Source of the DNA: Nitrosospira multiformis
GTDB lineage: Bacteria > Pseudomonadota > Gammaproteobacteria > Burkholderiales > Nitrosomonadaceae
Direction: 5' to 3'
Length of the DNA stretch: 64,000 bases
NCBI RefSeq assembly: GCF_900110185.1
Contig: NZ_FOCT01000002.1
Span: forward strand, 186,001-250,000
Shown here: in pieces, positions 55,940-64,000 of the stretch
How the letters are laid out: each line of letters opens with the position of its first letter
How positions within the stretch are numbered: the stretch's first letter is position 1
Program-made: the position numbers and the translations under genes
The notes under the pieces: model-generated
Seen by the model: only the letters and a program-made list of their open reading frames with translations
Told to the model about the DNA's origin: nothing
The model's database searches: none

Positions 55940-57244
55940 TTAAAAAGACTGATGCATAGCTTCGATAGTGCGTTTCAGGTTGAATGCCAGAAGCTTCCCG
56001 AACCGCTCGTTACCCAGCGGGCACCGGCTTATCCGCTGGATCATGTCCAGGTCGGGGGCCTTATTGATTCCAATCATGCACGGCCCGCTGGCGAGCAGGG
56101 CAACATCCCAGCCGATTACCACCTGGTCGGAGAACGCGCTCCCATGGGCGTATCGAACCAGGTCGAGCAACTCGGTCCAACACGGAAGCTTGCGGTGCAG
56201 AATCTGCACACCTGTCTTGTAATGTCGCTCGTACCATCCTCCTCCTGTAGCCCCCCATGCGCCGCAGGTGCCGCTTCCCAATTCGCCGGTATGAAGATCG
56301 ACATTGACCGCGATTCCGCCTCTGTGAAAGTTATCGACAACCACGGTCTCATTTTGCGCCATTCGAAAAACCGCATTGGTTGCTTCGAATTCACCCCACT
56401 CATTGCGGCAGCTCATCACCCGTACCGTCGCCAAGGTGCCATTTGCAAGCTGGGCAACCTCTGTATGGTTGATAAGTCGTGGCTGCACCAGGAAAGACCT
56501 GCGCCATGATGCCTTGCACAAGCTCTCTAGCACCTCTTGGGCGGTGGCGTGCTTACCATCGTTGCGCCGATATTGCCCCGAACCCAGATAATCCCACCGG
56601 ATCGTATTCCTTCCATTCTCGCCTTGCAGCGGTTTCACGAACAGATCGGTTTCCGGAAGTCCCGAACCACGCCAATCAATCGCCTTGATCTCCCCCTTTG
56701 AGACAACAAAAAATACCGGAGATACGGCAATGGAGAACTTGCGACAGCGTGACAGGAAGCATAATTTGTCCTTGATGCAGGAGGTGCTGCGCTCTGCAGG
56801 GATGGGAAGGCCACCGTTGTAGTCGCGGAGGATGCGGTAGAGGCAGGTTTTTACTTCAAAGCGGTTGATGTATTCAGAAGCGCGCTGCCGCTTGTCGTCG
56901 TCATGCAGTTCAAAAATATAATACCAGGGGGGCAAAATCGCGTATCGCAGCGCGATCTCAAACTGTTCCCGGGCTTGCCAGATTATCCCTTTCCCGGTCT
57001 GCTTCTTTATAGCCTGTCCGTTAAGCGCAGTGAAGGCGATAGCCAACACCACGGTGACGAATGGCGCAAACGGCAAAGCCGCATACATGAGGGTGCGTTC
57101 GCGAAACCCGGCATCCCGCCAGCTTTGCCTCCGGAAACATCGATGGACAAAAGTGGCGGTTGAGTTGTCATCAGGCAGGAAGGAAAACGTCCACATTGCA
57201 CCGCTCAATGCCTGCGCAATTCTGTCGATACTCCAGGCGCTCAT
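55940..57244 (-). CDS. Sugar-transfer-associated ATP-grasp protein, copy B, metal-site Glu lost
   Basis: Paralogue of the gene at 48846-50168 along its whole length (434 residues), with shared blocks YYIFELHDDDKRQR, DYNGGLPIPAERST, LANGTLATVRVMSCRN and SDQVVIGWDVALL. The ATP-grasp metal ligand position, Glu396 in copy A (MEANKAPDLD), is Gly392 here (IGINKAPDLD; codon at 56069-56071), and the glycine-rich loop changes from SHGRGGRN to LQGENGRN. These changes suggest that copy B cannot catalyse the normal ATP-dependent ligation, though the frame is intact and the rest is conserved. It may be a regulatory or structural partner of copy A, or drifting towards a pseudogene. Confidence 0.78.
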   Translation of the reverse strand: MSAWSIDRIAQALSGAMWTFSFLPDDNSTATFVHRCFRRQSWRDAGFRERTLMYAALPFAPFVTVVLAIAFTALNGQAIKKQTGKGIIWQAREQFEIALRYAILPPWYYIFELHDDDKRQRASEYINRFEVKTCLYRILRDYNGGLPIPAERSTSCIKDKLCFLSRCRKFSIAVSPVFFVVSKGEIKAIDWRGSGLPETDLFVKPLQGENGRNTIRWDYLGSGQYRRNDGKHATAQEVLESLCKASWRRSFLVQPRLINHTEVAQLANGTLATVRVMSCRNEWGEFEATNAVFRMAQNETVVVDNFHRGGIAVNVDLHTGELGSGTCGAWGATGGGWYERHYKTGVQILHRKLPCWTELLDLVRYAHGSAFSDQVVIGWDVALLASGPCMIGINKAPDLDMIQRISRCPLGNERFGKLLAFNLKRTIEAMHQSF

Positions 57245-57452
57245 TGTATTCCGGTACTGGCGCCGAGTGTCTGGGGCATAGGTGATAAGCTTATGATTGA
57301 TTCAGATGGATAGCCGCCGAGGTGGGCCGCCGCTTTCGTCCCGGTTTCATCCCAACTGATCGCCTGGATGCTTTTATCCGATGACCGTCCGCATGATTTT
57401 ATCGGAGCCTGTGTCACCTCTCACTGGCACCTTCCACCGGCGCCTCTCACGC

Positions 57453-58406
57453 TTAAACCAAAGCCTCGCCCGCCAACCTCTCCAGAATGCGCAATGATGA
57501 GCGCGAGGAATCCTTCATCGCCTCCACCGGTAAATAGAAGGTCTGATCGAGACTATGCTGCCCCGATATGGCCCCATGCAACACCAGATCGGTGATCGCA
57601 ATCCAGCTCGCGCCTGCGGGAAATTCCATGACCTTGCGCGGCGCTGTCCGCTGGTAATCCTTGTCGCGCATGCCGAGAGAACGCAAGGCTGCAATATAAC
57701 GGTCGTATGGGGTCTTGGGGCCGTCGATGATGCCGAGACGGCCCAGAATAGAGGTGATCCAACTCGGTTCGCTCAGGTGCACGGCAGGCAGGAAGCGTCG
57801 CACGAAGGGCTCAAACGGTTCACCGAGCTGCCAGATACGAAGTCTGTCGATGGGATTGATATTGGAGAATACGCGCAGCATGCTTCGCCCCTGCGTAGGA
57901 TAGCCATAACTTGAATCAATGTGCAGGGATTGGATGTTATTGCGGGGGAAAGGGCGATAGGTAACGCGTTTCCGCTCCAAGGTCGCCTGGTAGGTGGGGA
58001 ACAATTGAGTGACGACACTCTCCGTCCATTTGCTGTAGCGCGACATCATCGCCTCGATCTGAGGACGGGCCGAGTCCTTGACCTGTGCCCGCATCATCTT
58101 TCCACGCACCTGAGCATAATGATATTTCTTGATACGCCCACGCTCCGGATCAAAAATGATGGTTGGACGCCCGTCCTCGACGTCTGGCGTTCGGGACAGG
58201 ATATTCGCCGTGTCAGAGATCAGCTCCCGTTCATAGCCAGACAACTCAAACCCGCTTTTGGGCAGATAGATGACACCACCCCCTTCCAGCATGTCGATTG
58301 CCGCGCGCTGCAACTCGGGCGCCCTCAAGTCGGCTCCCGGCGCTATCGTCAGCATCTGCACGGTATCGCCTTCCTGGTATCCCGCATCCTGTTCCTCAGT
58401 TATCAC
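57453..58406 (-). CDS. kdoO: Kdo 3-hydroxylase (Fe(II)/2-oxoglutarate dioxygenase)
   Basis: Hydroxylates Kdo of lipid A inner core at C3 to give Ko, making a core linkage more acid-stable. The 317-residue product has the jelly-roll iron motif His162-x-Asp164 in SLHIDSSYGYPTQGRS, followed by MLRVFSNINPIDRLRIWQLG and the distal His region LVLHGAISGQHSLDQTFYLP, as in the Burkholderia/Yersinia KdoO family. A cytoplasmic enzyme. It stands among the LPS genes with kdsB and the ligase. The identification is from motifs remembered for the family, not from a search. Confidence 0.82.
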   Translation of the reverse strand: MITEEQDAGYQEGDTVQMLTIAPGADLRAPELQRAAIDMLEGGGVIYLPKSGFELSGYERELISDTANILSRTPDVEDGRPTIIFDPERGRIKKYHYAQVRGKMMRAQVKDSARPQIEAMMSRYSKWTESVVTQLFPTYQATLERKRVTYRPFPRNNIQSLHIDSSYGYPTQGRSMLRVFSNINPIDRLRIWQLGEPFEPFVRRFLPAVHLSEPSWITSILGRLGIIDGPKTPYDRYIAALRSLGMRDKDYQRTAPRKVMEFPAGASWIAITDLVLHGAISGQHSLDQTFYLPVEAMKDSSRSSLRILERLAGEALV

Positions 58407-58724
58407 GGTATCCCCTGATCTGTTGGACGTACAAATAGTCTACCAGTAAAGTAATACATCAGCGGGAAAGCGGCAATGATCTTGGTCATTGAATTTGAAC
58501 GCTGCTAAAAAGTCTGCTCGATCATGGTTAGCCTGATAAATCTAAGGACCGGAAATAAAACCAACTGTGCGGTACCGAACATAAGGAATTGTGAACAACA
58601 ATCTCAGAAGGAAGTTCGGGATAGATCAACGAGCTGAAACAGCTGTACTGTCTTTGTCTTTATACCTGGTTGCTGGATAAGGCAAAAACGCCCTTCCGGC
58701 ACAGGCCTTTCCCTTAATCCCCAT
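58407..58724. other. 318-bp divergent intergenic region
   Basis: No gene seen. It is the gap between kdoO and the GT-B-like gene copy B, moderately AT-rich towards 58600, and should hold promoters in both directions. Confidence 0.4.
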
Positions 58725-60077
58725 ATGAAAGCGCTCGTTTTTCTCAGACATTACAACGATATAGATCATATTACACCGGTTGTATCAAAATGGCTGGAGT
58801 CCGGCCACCGGTGCGATGTCGTGCTGATAGGCAATCCGAAATTCCGTAATGATTATCGTGTTGAATTTCTGAGTACATTGCGGGGCGCGCGTGTTGCCCA
58901 TATTCGTGATCTCCTTCCCTCCCTGGAATTTTTTGGGTGGCGGCTACAGACACTGCTGCTGGCCAACCGCTTGCGACGATCGATAGTGGGTCCGCTCGTC
59001 AATGCACTTGTTAGCGCGTACAGCGTGGACCGGCGTCAGCCACTCTGGCGCAGCACCGCCTGCAGATTGCTGGAACGCAGTTTCACTGCAGCTGACAGAG
59101 GCGTAGTGGTGTTTGACTGGATCACGAGGGATTCACCTGTTTCCGTGGAATGGGTCGAAGTGGTTGTTTCCCTTGCACACAGCAAGGGCCTGGGCACGGT
59201 GTCGCTGCCACACGGGGACAGCCCGCATGCCACTCAACTGATACGGCATCGCGAGTGGAGTCTCAAGCCGGATTCCCTCTACTCCGCAGCAAGAGTATTC
59301 GACAAGCTGGTGGTGCCCAACGAGTTATGCGCGGAACGTTTTCGCCCATTCCTGGACGATCAATCCATCGCCGTCCTCGGCTCCCCCCGCTACTGTGATG
59401 AGTGGCTGATAAAATTGGCGGGGCTTTCTCCTGCCCCGCCTGCGATCCTCTCCCAGAAAGAGCTCTCCCGGAAGGAACCGAAAGGAACGGAGGAGCCCAC
59501 GGAAACCGAAGGCCTTAAAGTCGTGATATTCCTGAGAAAGAGTAATTTTACGACCTTCTGGGAAGAGGTCGAGGAAATAGTGGGAATGATTGCAGCTTTT
59601 TCGAACGTGGAACTGGTGATCAAACCTCATACCCGTGGCGGCTGGAGACAACCCCTCACCAGAAACGCCTCGCTGCGTAGTCTCCCCAATGTAAGCGTGG
59701 CACCCGATCATATCCATTCCATTCATCTGATGAACTGGGCGCATGTCATCATCGATCTTGCCACTTCGGTAGTATTTGAAGCGGTCAAAGAAAAAAAACC
59801 GGTGCTCGCCGCCGACTACCTGCACGCCGGCCGCTCTACCCTGGCACATTTCATGCCGGAAACGGAGTTGAAGTGCCGGGATGACGTATACCGGAGAATC
59901 GAGGGATTTCTTTCCAATGGTTGCGATTCATTCTATATAGAGGAACACCGGCAACGCTTCATCAACGAAATGCTCCATGTGGGCGGGTCCGATGTATTGC
60001 CGCGCTATGTGGCGCTGCTTGAAACACAAGCGCAGGCATCGGGGATCGAAAACGGGCGAAAAGATGAATTCATATGA
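58725..60077 (+). CDS. GT-B-like surface carbohydrate protein, copy B
   Basis: Paralogue of the gene at 42150-43472, starting MKALVFLRHYNDIDHITPV and sharing GLGTVSLPHGDSPHATQL, GSPRYCDEWL, VELVIKPHTRGGW and IHLMNWAHVIIDLATSVVFE. It has an extra, charged insert of about 15 residues (LSRKEPKGTEEPTETEG) at about residue 245. The fold resembles the CDP-glycerol glycerophosphotransferase group. 450 residues. It leads a plus-strand run of four genes to the end of the window that looks like one surface-glycan operon. Confidence 0.78.
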   Translation: MKALVFLRHYNDIDHITPVVSKWLESGHRCDVVLIGNPKFRNDYRVEFLSTLRGARVAHIRDLLPSLEFFGWRLQTLLLANRLRRSIVGPLVNALVSAYSVDRRQPLWRSTACRLLERSFTAADRGVVVFDWITRDSPVSVEWVEVVVSLAHSKGLGTVSLPHGDSPHATQLIRHREWSLKPDSLYSAARVFDKLVVPNELCAERFRPFLDDQSIAVLGSPRYCDEWLIKLAGLSPAPPAILSQKELSRKEPKGTEEPTETEGLKVVIFLRKSNFTTFWEEVEEIVGMIAAFSNVELVIKPHTRGGWRQPLTRNASLRSLPNVSVAPDHIHSIHLMNWAHVIIDLATSVVFEAVKEKKPVLAADYLHAGRSTLAHFMPETELKCRDDVYRRIEGFLSNGCDSFYIEEHRQRFINEMLHVGGSDVLPRYVALLETQAQASGIENGRKDEFI

Positions 60078-60173
60078 CTGAACCTTAAAAAATACTGACT
60101 CTGCTTCTATAATTAAACTTGCTATCCGCGAGGAGTTAACGCGGCCTCAGGTACACAACGATAAAAAGGACAC

Positions 60174-62078
60174 ATGATGCCGCAGCCATCCTCTCCCTCA
60201 GTCAGCGTAGTGGTTCCCACCTATGAGCAAGCACGATTTATCGAACGCGCGCTGGATAGCCTGCAGGCGCAGGTTCTGACGGATTGGGAAGCCGTCATCA
60301 TCGACGATGGCTCACGGGATTCTACGGCGGAAGTCGTATCGGCATACTTGGGCGACACGCGCATCCATTATTATCGCTTTCCCGAAAATCGGGGACTGGG
60401 TCACGCCCTGAATGAAGGCATTGCCAAAGCAAAAGCGCCACTCATCGCTTACTTGCCAAGCGATGACGTTTATTACCGCGATCACCTGCGCAGCCTGAAA
60501 ACATGCCTCGAGACGCAGAAAGGCGCTGTACTGGCTTGTTCAGGCGTTCGCCACCATTACAACCGCGAGGCCGCTGGACAGATTCCGGAATTTCCTTTGC
60601 AACTGGTGCAGTGCATGCACCGGAAAATGCCGGTGCGGTGGGTGGAACGCGCAGAACTGGAGTCGGATGATCTTGAACGCCTCTACTGGAGCCTGCTGCG
60701 CCCCCTCGGCGCTTTTGCCGAAAGTGGAAGTCTTACCTGCGAGTGGGTCTCCCACCCGATGCAACGGCACAAGATCATGCAGGAACCGGAAGGCGGCATC
60801 AATACGTTTCGCTCCCATTACCGCGTCAAAGAACCCCTGCGCTTTCATACAACCGTAGGCCATTGGATCGACGAAGCGGAACATTACCGGAAAATGCGCG
60901 AACGACCGGATACTTTGCGATCCGCCAGCGGATTGAAAATACTTTTGGTCGGGGAACTGGCTTATAACGCGGATCGCGTGCTCGCCCTGGAAGAGCAGGG
61001 GCACAAGCTGTATGGCCTGTGGATGCAGAGCCCGTACTGGTACAACGCTGTGGGGCCGATGCCTTTCGGACATGTGGAGGACCTGCCGCGCGACAACTGG
61101 CGCGAAGCAGTGAAGCAGGTGCAGCCCGATGTTATCTATGCGCTGCTCAACTGGCAGGCCGTCCCGTTTGCACATGAGGTATTGATGGCCACGCGAGGCA
61201 TTCCTTTCGTCTGGCATTTCAAGGAGGGACCTTTCATCTGCCTTGAAAAGGGAACCTGGCCGCACCTGATTGACCTGCACCGGTATTCGGACGGGCAGAT
61301 CTTCTCCAGCCCCGAAATGCGGGATTGGTTTGATACCATCATTCCCGGCCTGTCGCTGGACAAACCCACTCATCTGCTGGATGGAGACCTGCCCAAGCGT
61401 GACTGGTTTGATCACCCTAGAGCGCCGCTGCGTTCCGCCAGCGAAGGTGATATTCATACCGTATCCCCGGGGCGACCCATTGGCTTGCACCCCCATCATG
61501 TAGCGGAGTTGGCCGGTCATGGCATCCATCTGCATTTTTATGGGGAGATAACCCATGGACAATGGCTGCAATGGATTGAAAAAACCCGGGCGTTGGCGCC
61601 AGACCACCTGCATTTACATCCGAACGTGGACCAAAGCCGCTGGACTGCCGAGTTTTCCCAATATGATGCGGGCTGGCTGCACCTGTTCGAAAGCAGCAAT
61701 GGAGGGGAAATCAGGCGGGCAAACTGGGATGACCTGAACTATCCGGCACGACTCAGCACCCTTGCGGTAGCCGGCTTGCCGATGCTGCAGAAAGCAAATG
61801 AGAGCGCATTCGTCGCTACCCGGACACTGACAAAGCAGCTTGGCATTGGAATTTTTTTTGACACCGTGGATGAGCTCGCCGCCCAGCTGCGCGATTGCAA
61901 GCAGTTGCGAGCGACGCGTGAACGGGTTTGGCAGCAGCGGCACCTGTTCACATTCGATCATCATGTACCGGAACTGGTTGATTTCTTCCGCCTCGTGATA
62001 GCGTCCACTTCCAGGAAACAGACGCGCAGCAGAACCAAGGTGGAATCCGCTCACCTGCAAAGCCGCAGACTGGCATGA
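60174..62078 (+). CDS. Two-domain glycosyltransferase (GT2 plus GT-B)
   Basis: A 634-residue cytoplasmic fusion. Residues 1-250 form a GT-A family 2 domain (VSVVVPTYEQARFIERALDS, VIIDDGSRDSTAEV, LPSDDVYYRDHL). From about residue 258 (LKILLVGELAYNADRVLALE) a second domain with a GT-B look begins and runs through EFSQYDAGWLHLFESSNGGE and LSTLAVAGLPMLQK. Such bifunctional enzymes add two sugars in turn. ATG 60174 has AAAAGGAC upstream. It lies 96 bp after the GT-B-like copy B gene. Confidence 0.85.
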   Translation: MMPQPSSPSVSVVVPTYEQARFIERALDSLQAQVLTDWEAVIIDDGSRDSTAEVVSAYLGDTRIHYYRFPENRGLGHALNEGIAKAKAPLIAYLPSDDVYYRDHLRSLKTCLETQKGAVLACSGVRHHYNREAAGQIPEFPLQLVQCMHRKMPVRWVERAELESDDLERLYWSLLRPLGAFAESGSLTCEWVSHPMQRHKIMQEPEGGINTFRSHYRVKEPLRFHTTVGHWIDEAEHYRKMRERPDTLRSASGLKILLVGELAYNADRVLALEEQGHKLYGLWMQSPYWYNAVGPMPFGHVEDLPRDNWREAVKQVQPDVIYALLNWQAVPFAHEVLMATRGIPFVWHFKEGPFICLEKGTWPHLIDLHRYSDGQIFSSPEMRDWFDTIIPGLSLDKPTHLLDGDLPKRDWFDHPRAPLRSASEGDIHTVSPGRPIGLHPHHVAELAGHGIHLHFYGEITHGQWLQWIEKTRALAPDHLHLHPNVDQSRWTAEFSQYDAGWLHLFESSNGGEIRRANWDDLNYPARLSTLAVAGLPMLQKANESAFVATRTLTKQLGIGIFFDTVDELAAQLRDCKQLRATRERVWQQRHLFTFDHHVPELVDFFRLVIASTSRKQTRSRTKVESAHLQSRRLA

Positions 62079-62112
62079 AAACATCGAATACACTCTGAGG
62101 GCCCTCTCTTAA

Positions 62113-63258
62113 TTGAGCAAGCTGCTTGCACATGCCCGCAGATCCCCCTCTTCAGACTTGATAATCGAGGTGGAGACCCAGGTTCCGCTCGAGGTTTACT
62201 TCGGCGGTCCAGACCGGCCGCCGGGCTACTTGCGCGATGTATTGGCGGCGCACATCGCTGCCGTACCGACCGGAGGAGCCATCGATTGGGTTACTTATTA
62301 TTTCCGCGATATGCGTTTGGCGGAAGCACTTGTTCAGGCACACAGACGAGGGGTGAAAGTGACCGTGACCCTGGAAGGAAAGCCGCGCGTTCCCTATGCC
62401 AACGACGAAGTAATCGCTCTGCTTTCCCAACCCGGTGGTCTCGGAAAAGCGCTGCGCATCATCCGTATTCCAGGTATTCCGGCCCCGGCGGGAAAATCGT
62501 GGAAACCCCAGTTGCACGAGAAACTTTACTGTTTTTCGCATCCTGCGCCCATCGCCTTTGTCGGCTCTTTCAATCCGTCAGGAAACATGCCGGACGAAAA
62601 CCCGGAAATCATCCGCGAGCTGGGGGATCAGGACAGAGGACACAACGTGCTTGTCGGACTCGTCGATCCCATGCTGGTCGTGCAGTTGACGGCGCATGCC
62701 CGGTGCTTGCACCGCATGCCGCCCGGCCTCCTGTACCGCTTCTCTTCCCGTGCAAATGAGACAATTCATGGAAAGGACACAAGCCTTTATTTCTGGCCAC
62801 GCATATATCCGCACCCGGTAGTGCAGTTCCTGGCGAATGTGCGCCCCGGCGCAAGGGTGCGCGTCGTCGCATCCCACATCAGAGCCGAACGCGCAGTTGA
62901 AATCATGACCGCGCTTGCGCGGCGCAGGATTACAGTACAGGTTCTTGCCGAATCAATGCTGAGGCGCGTAACCGCAAAGGTAGAAAGGCGCTTTTCGGCC
63001 GCCAATGTGCAATTTTCACGTTTCCAGGATCCGCAGGATCTGCCGATGCACCTCAAGTTTATACTGGTGGAGGATGGCGACCGTGTGTTCACCATTTTCG
63101 GCAGTTTCAACTGGACCAAGCCGTCATTCTGGCTAAATCATGAGATAGCCATCATTTCCAGCGATCCCGGGCTTTTTCGGGCTTTTGCCGCGCGATGGGA
63201 AGTATTGAAAAACGAGACAAACCCGAAAACCGGAGATAGTCTAAAATGTCCTGATTGA
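62113..63258 (+). CDS. Phospholipase D-like protein with degenerate HKD motifs
   Basis: A 381-residue protein with two PLD-type half-sites: HEKLYCFSHPAPIAFVGSFN (about 139-158) and HLKFILVEDGDRVFTIFGSF (about 314-333). Each has the His-x-Lys and the later Gly-Ser-x-Asn, but the Asp of HxKxxxxD is Ser in the first and Glu in the second. PLD enzymes transfer phosphatidyl or other phosphodiester groups. In this glycan operon it could be a phosphodiester-forming or cleaving enzyme. The start TTG 62113 has no obvious ribosome binding site, so the exact N-terminus is uncertain. It ends 16 bp before the next gene. Confidence 0.8.
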   Translation: MSKLLAHARRSPSSDLIIEVETQVPLEVYFGGPDRPPGYLRDVLAAHIAAVPTGGAIDWVTYYFRDMRLAEALVQAHRRGVKVTVTLEGKPRVPYANDEVIALLSQPGGLGKALRIIRIPGIPAPAGKSWKPQLHEKLYCFSHPAPIAFVGSFNPSGNMPDENPEIIRELGDQDRGHNVLVGLVDPMLVVQLTAHARCLHRMPPGLLYRFSSRANETIHGKDTSLYFWPRIYPHPVVQFLANVRPGARVRVVASHIRAERAVEIMTALARRRITVQVLAESMLRRVTAKVERRFSAANVQFSRFQDPQDLPMHLKFILVEDGDRVFTIFGSFNWTKPSFWLNHEIAIISSDPGLFRAFAARWEVLKNETNPKTGDSLKCPD

Positions 63259-63274
63259 ACTCTTGAAATAGCCT

Positions 63275-64000
63275 ATGGGAAATTCTGTTTCGACGCTTAT
63301 CATTCCCGTGGAAAGCCAAGTACGCGAACTGGATGCCAAAATCCTTCTCTCCTGCATTGCGGCCGAGCGCGGCTTTCCCGTCATCATGGGCTCACGCGCA
63401 TACGCCCATTTCGAACTGGCGTCGATTCCACGCGGTGTGTATCTTGCGAAGAGCATGCGCAGTCTGAGCAACACCATGTTCAGAATAGTACGCCAGCTCG
63501 GTCATGAGATTGTTGCCTGGGAGGAAGAGGCTCTCGTACACCCCCCTGCGGATACTTATTTCACCCTCCGGCTTTCGCCAGCGACGATAAAGAATGTGTC
63601 CCATATATTTGCATGGGGACAGGAAAACGTCGACCTGCTTCGACAATATCCGGCTTTACCTGCGAACATGCCGATTCACATCACGGGAAACCCCCGTGGC
63701 GACATACTTCGAAGTGAAATGCGCCCCTACTTCGAGACGGAGGTGCAAAGACTGCGAAATCTCCACGGAAATTTCATTCTTATCAATACCAATTTCAGCG
63801 ATGTAAATCCTTTTATCGGAAGTATCGGCCTGTTTCAGCCGGAGAAAAAGCAGGGGGAAAAAGCACGTCGTGGTCAATCGGGAATCGGGATGAGCCGTGC
63901 GTTTGCCGAAGGGCTGTGGGATCACAAGCAGGCGATACTCAGAGATTTCACTAAACTCATTCCGGCGCTCGAACGTGCATTTCCCGATTTCAACATCGTT
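63275..64000 (+). CDS. Surface carbohydrate biosynthesis protein, 3'-truncated by window edge
   Basis: The open frame starts at ATG 63275 and runs to the last base (242 residues visible, no stop). The N-terminus MGNSVSTLIIPVESQVRELD is followed by AKILLSCIAAERGFPVIMGS and later PIHITGNPRGDILRSEM and LHGNFILINTNFSDVNPF, matching what I remember of the TIGR04396-type surface carbohydrate biosynthesis proteins, relatives of GT-B phosphotransferases. It is the last gene of the plus-strand run from 58725 and probably co-transcribed with the PLD-like gene. Confidence 0.75.
   Translation, partial: MGNSVSTLIIPVESQVRELDAKILLSCIAAERGFPVIMGSRAYAHFELASIPRGVYLAKSMRSLSNTMFRIVRQLGHEIVAWEEEALVHPPADTYFTLRLSPATIKNVSHIFAWGQENVDLLRQYPALPANMPIHITGNPRGDILRSEMRPYFETEVQRLRNLHGNFILINTNFSDVNPFIGSIGLFQPEKKQGEKARRGQSGIGMSRAFAEGLWDHKQAILRDFTKLIPALERAFPDFNIV

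Noticed and set aside
55808..56509. 233-residue plus-strand open frame
   Set aside because: Mostly antisense to the ATP-grasp copy B gene; composition is not protein-like.
60540..61613. 357-residue minus-strand open frame
   Set aside because: Antisense to the GT2/GT-B fusion gene, which has clear conserved motifs.

Overview
The window looks like a chromosomal segment of a chemolithoautotrophic betaproteobacterium of the ammonia-oxidiser type (closest in my judgement to Nitrosospira). This rests on several things read together: the betaproteobacterial order hfq-hflX-hflK-hflC-DUF2065-hisZ-purA, PEP-CTERM sorted proteins, a rich set of c-type cytochromes and oxidase genes, carbonic anhydrases, and many large outer-membrane barrels. 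The assignment is inference from gene content; no marker RNA is present. I see no tRNA, rRNA, CRISPR array, transposase or prophage.

Layout. 1-2.9 kb: the 3' part of phosphoglucomutase (pgm) and glucose-6-phosphate dehydrogenase (zwf). 3.4-8.9 kb: a cell-surface island with two paralogous secreted alpha-carbonic anhydrases, both ending in PEP-CTERM anchors. They flank two small secreted proteins of unknown function that share an unusual NISAGGAGG C-terminus, and a large porin. A strong intrinsic terminator closes this block. 9.3-16.3 kb: a caa3-type heme-copper oxidase cluster (coxB with fused cytochrome c, coxA, coxC, a small membrane protein, a three-heme cytochrome c) followed convergently by ctaG and a Sco/SenC copper chaperone. 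CoxA has lost two proton-channel residues that are normally conserved.

16.6-31.4 kb: mainly housekeeping genes: leuA, a YihY-family membrane protein, a TlpA-like thioredoxin, proS, rppH, a di-heme cytochrome c peroxidase, then hfq-hflX-hflK-hflC-DUF2065-hisZ-purA and a GNAT acetyltransferase. 31.5-35 kb: two paralogous beta-barrel porins around a small lipoprotein. 35.2-40.9 kb: ilvA, rpiA, phoU, ppx, corA.

41-64 kb: a large surface-polysaccharide/LPS region. It holds kdsB followed by a tight five-gene set (HpcH-type aldolase, 2-hydroxyacid dehydrogenase, SDR epimerase, HAD phosphatase, nucleotidyltransferase) that may make an undescribed activated sugar acid or polyol. It also holds two copies each of an ATP-grasp protein and of a GT-B-like surface-carbohydrate protein, a GtrA-like/GT39 fusion, an O-antigen ligase, a Kdo 3-hydroxylase, a GT2/GT-B fusion, a phospholipase D-like protein and the 5' part of a surface carbohydrate biosynthesis gene. 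One ATP-grasp copy has lost its metal-binding glutamate. A HIT-family gene and a divergent phosphoglycerate mutase gene sit between these.

The items I would look at first are the NISAGGAGG pair, the PEP-CTERM carbonic anhydrase island, the atypical CoxA, and the aldolase-to-nucleotidyltransferase operon.
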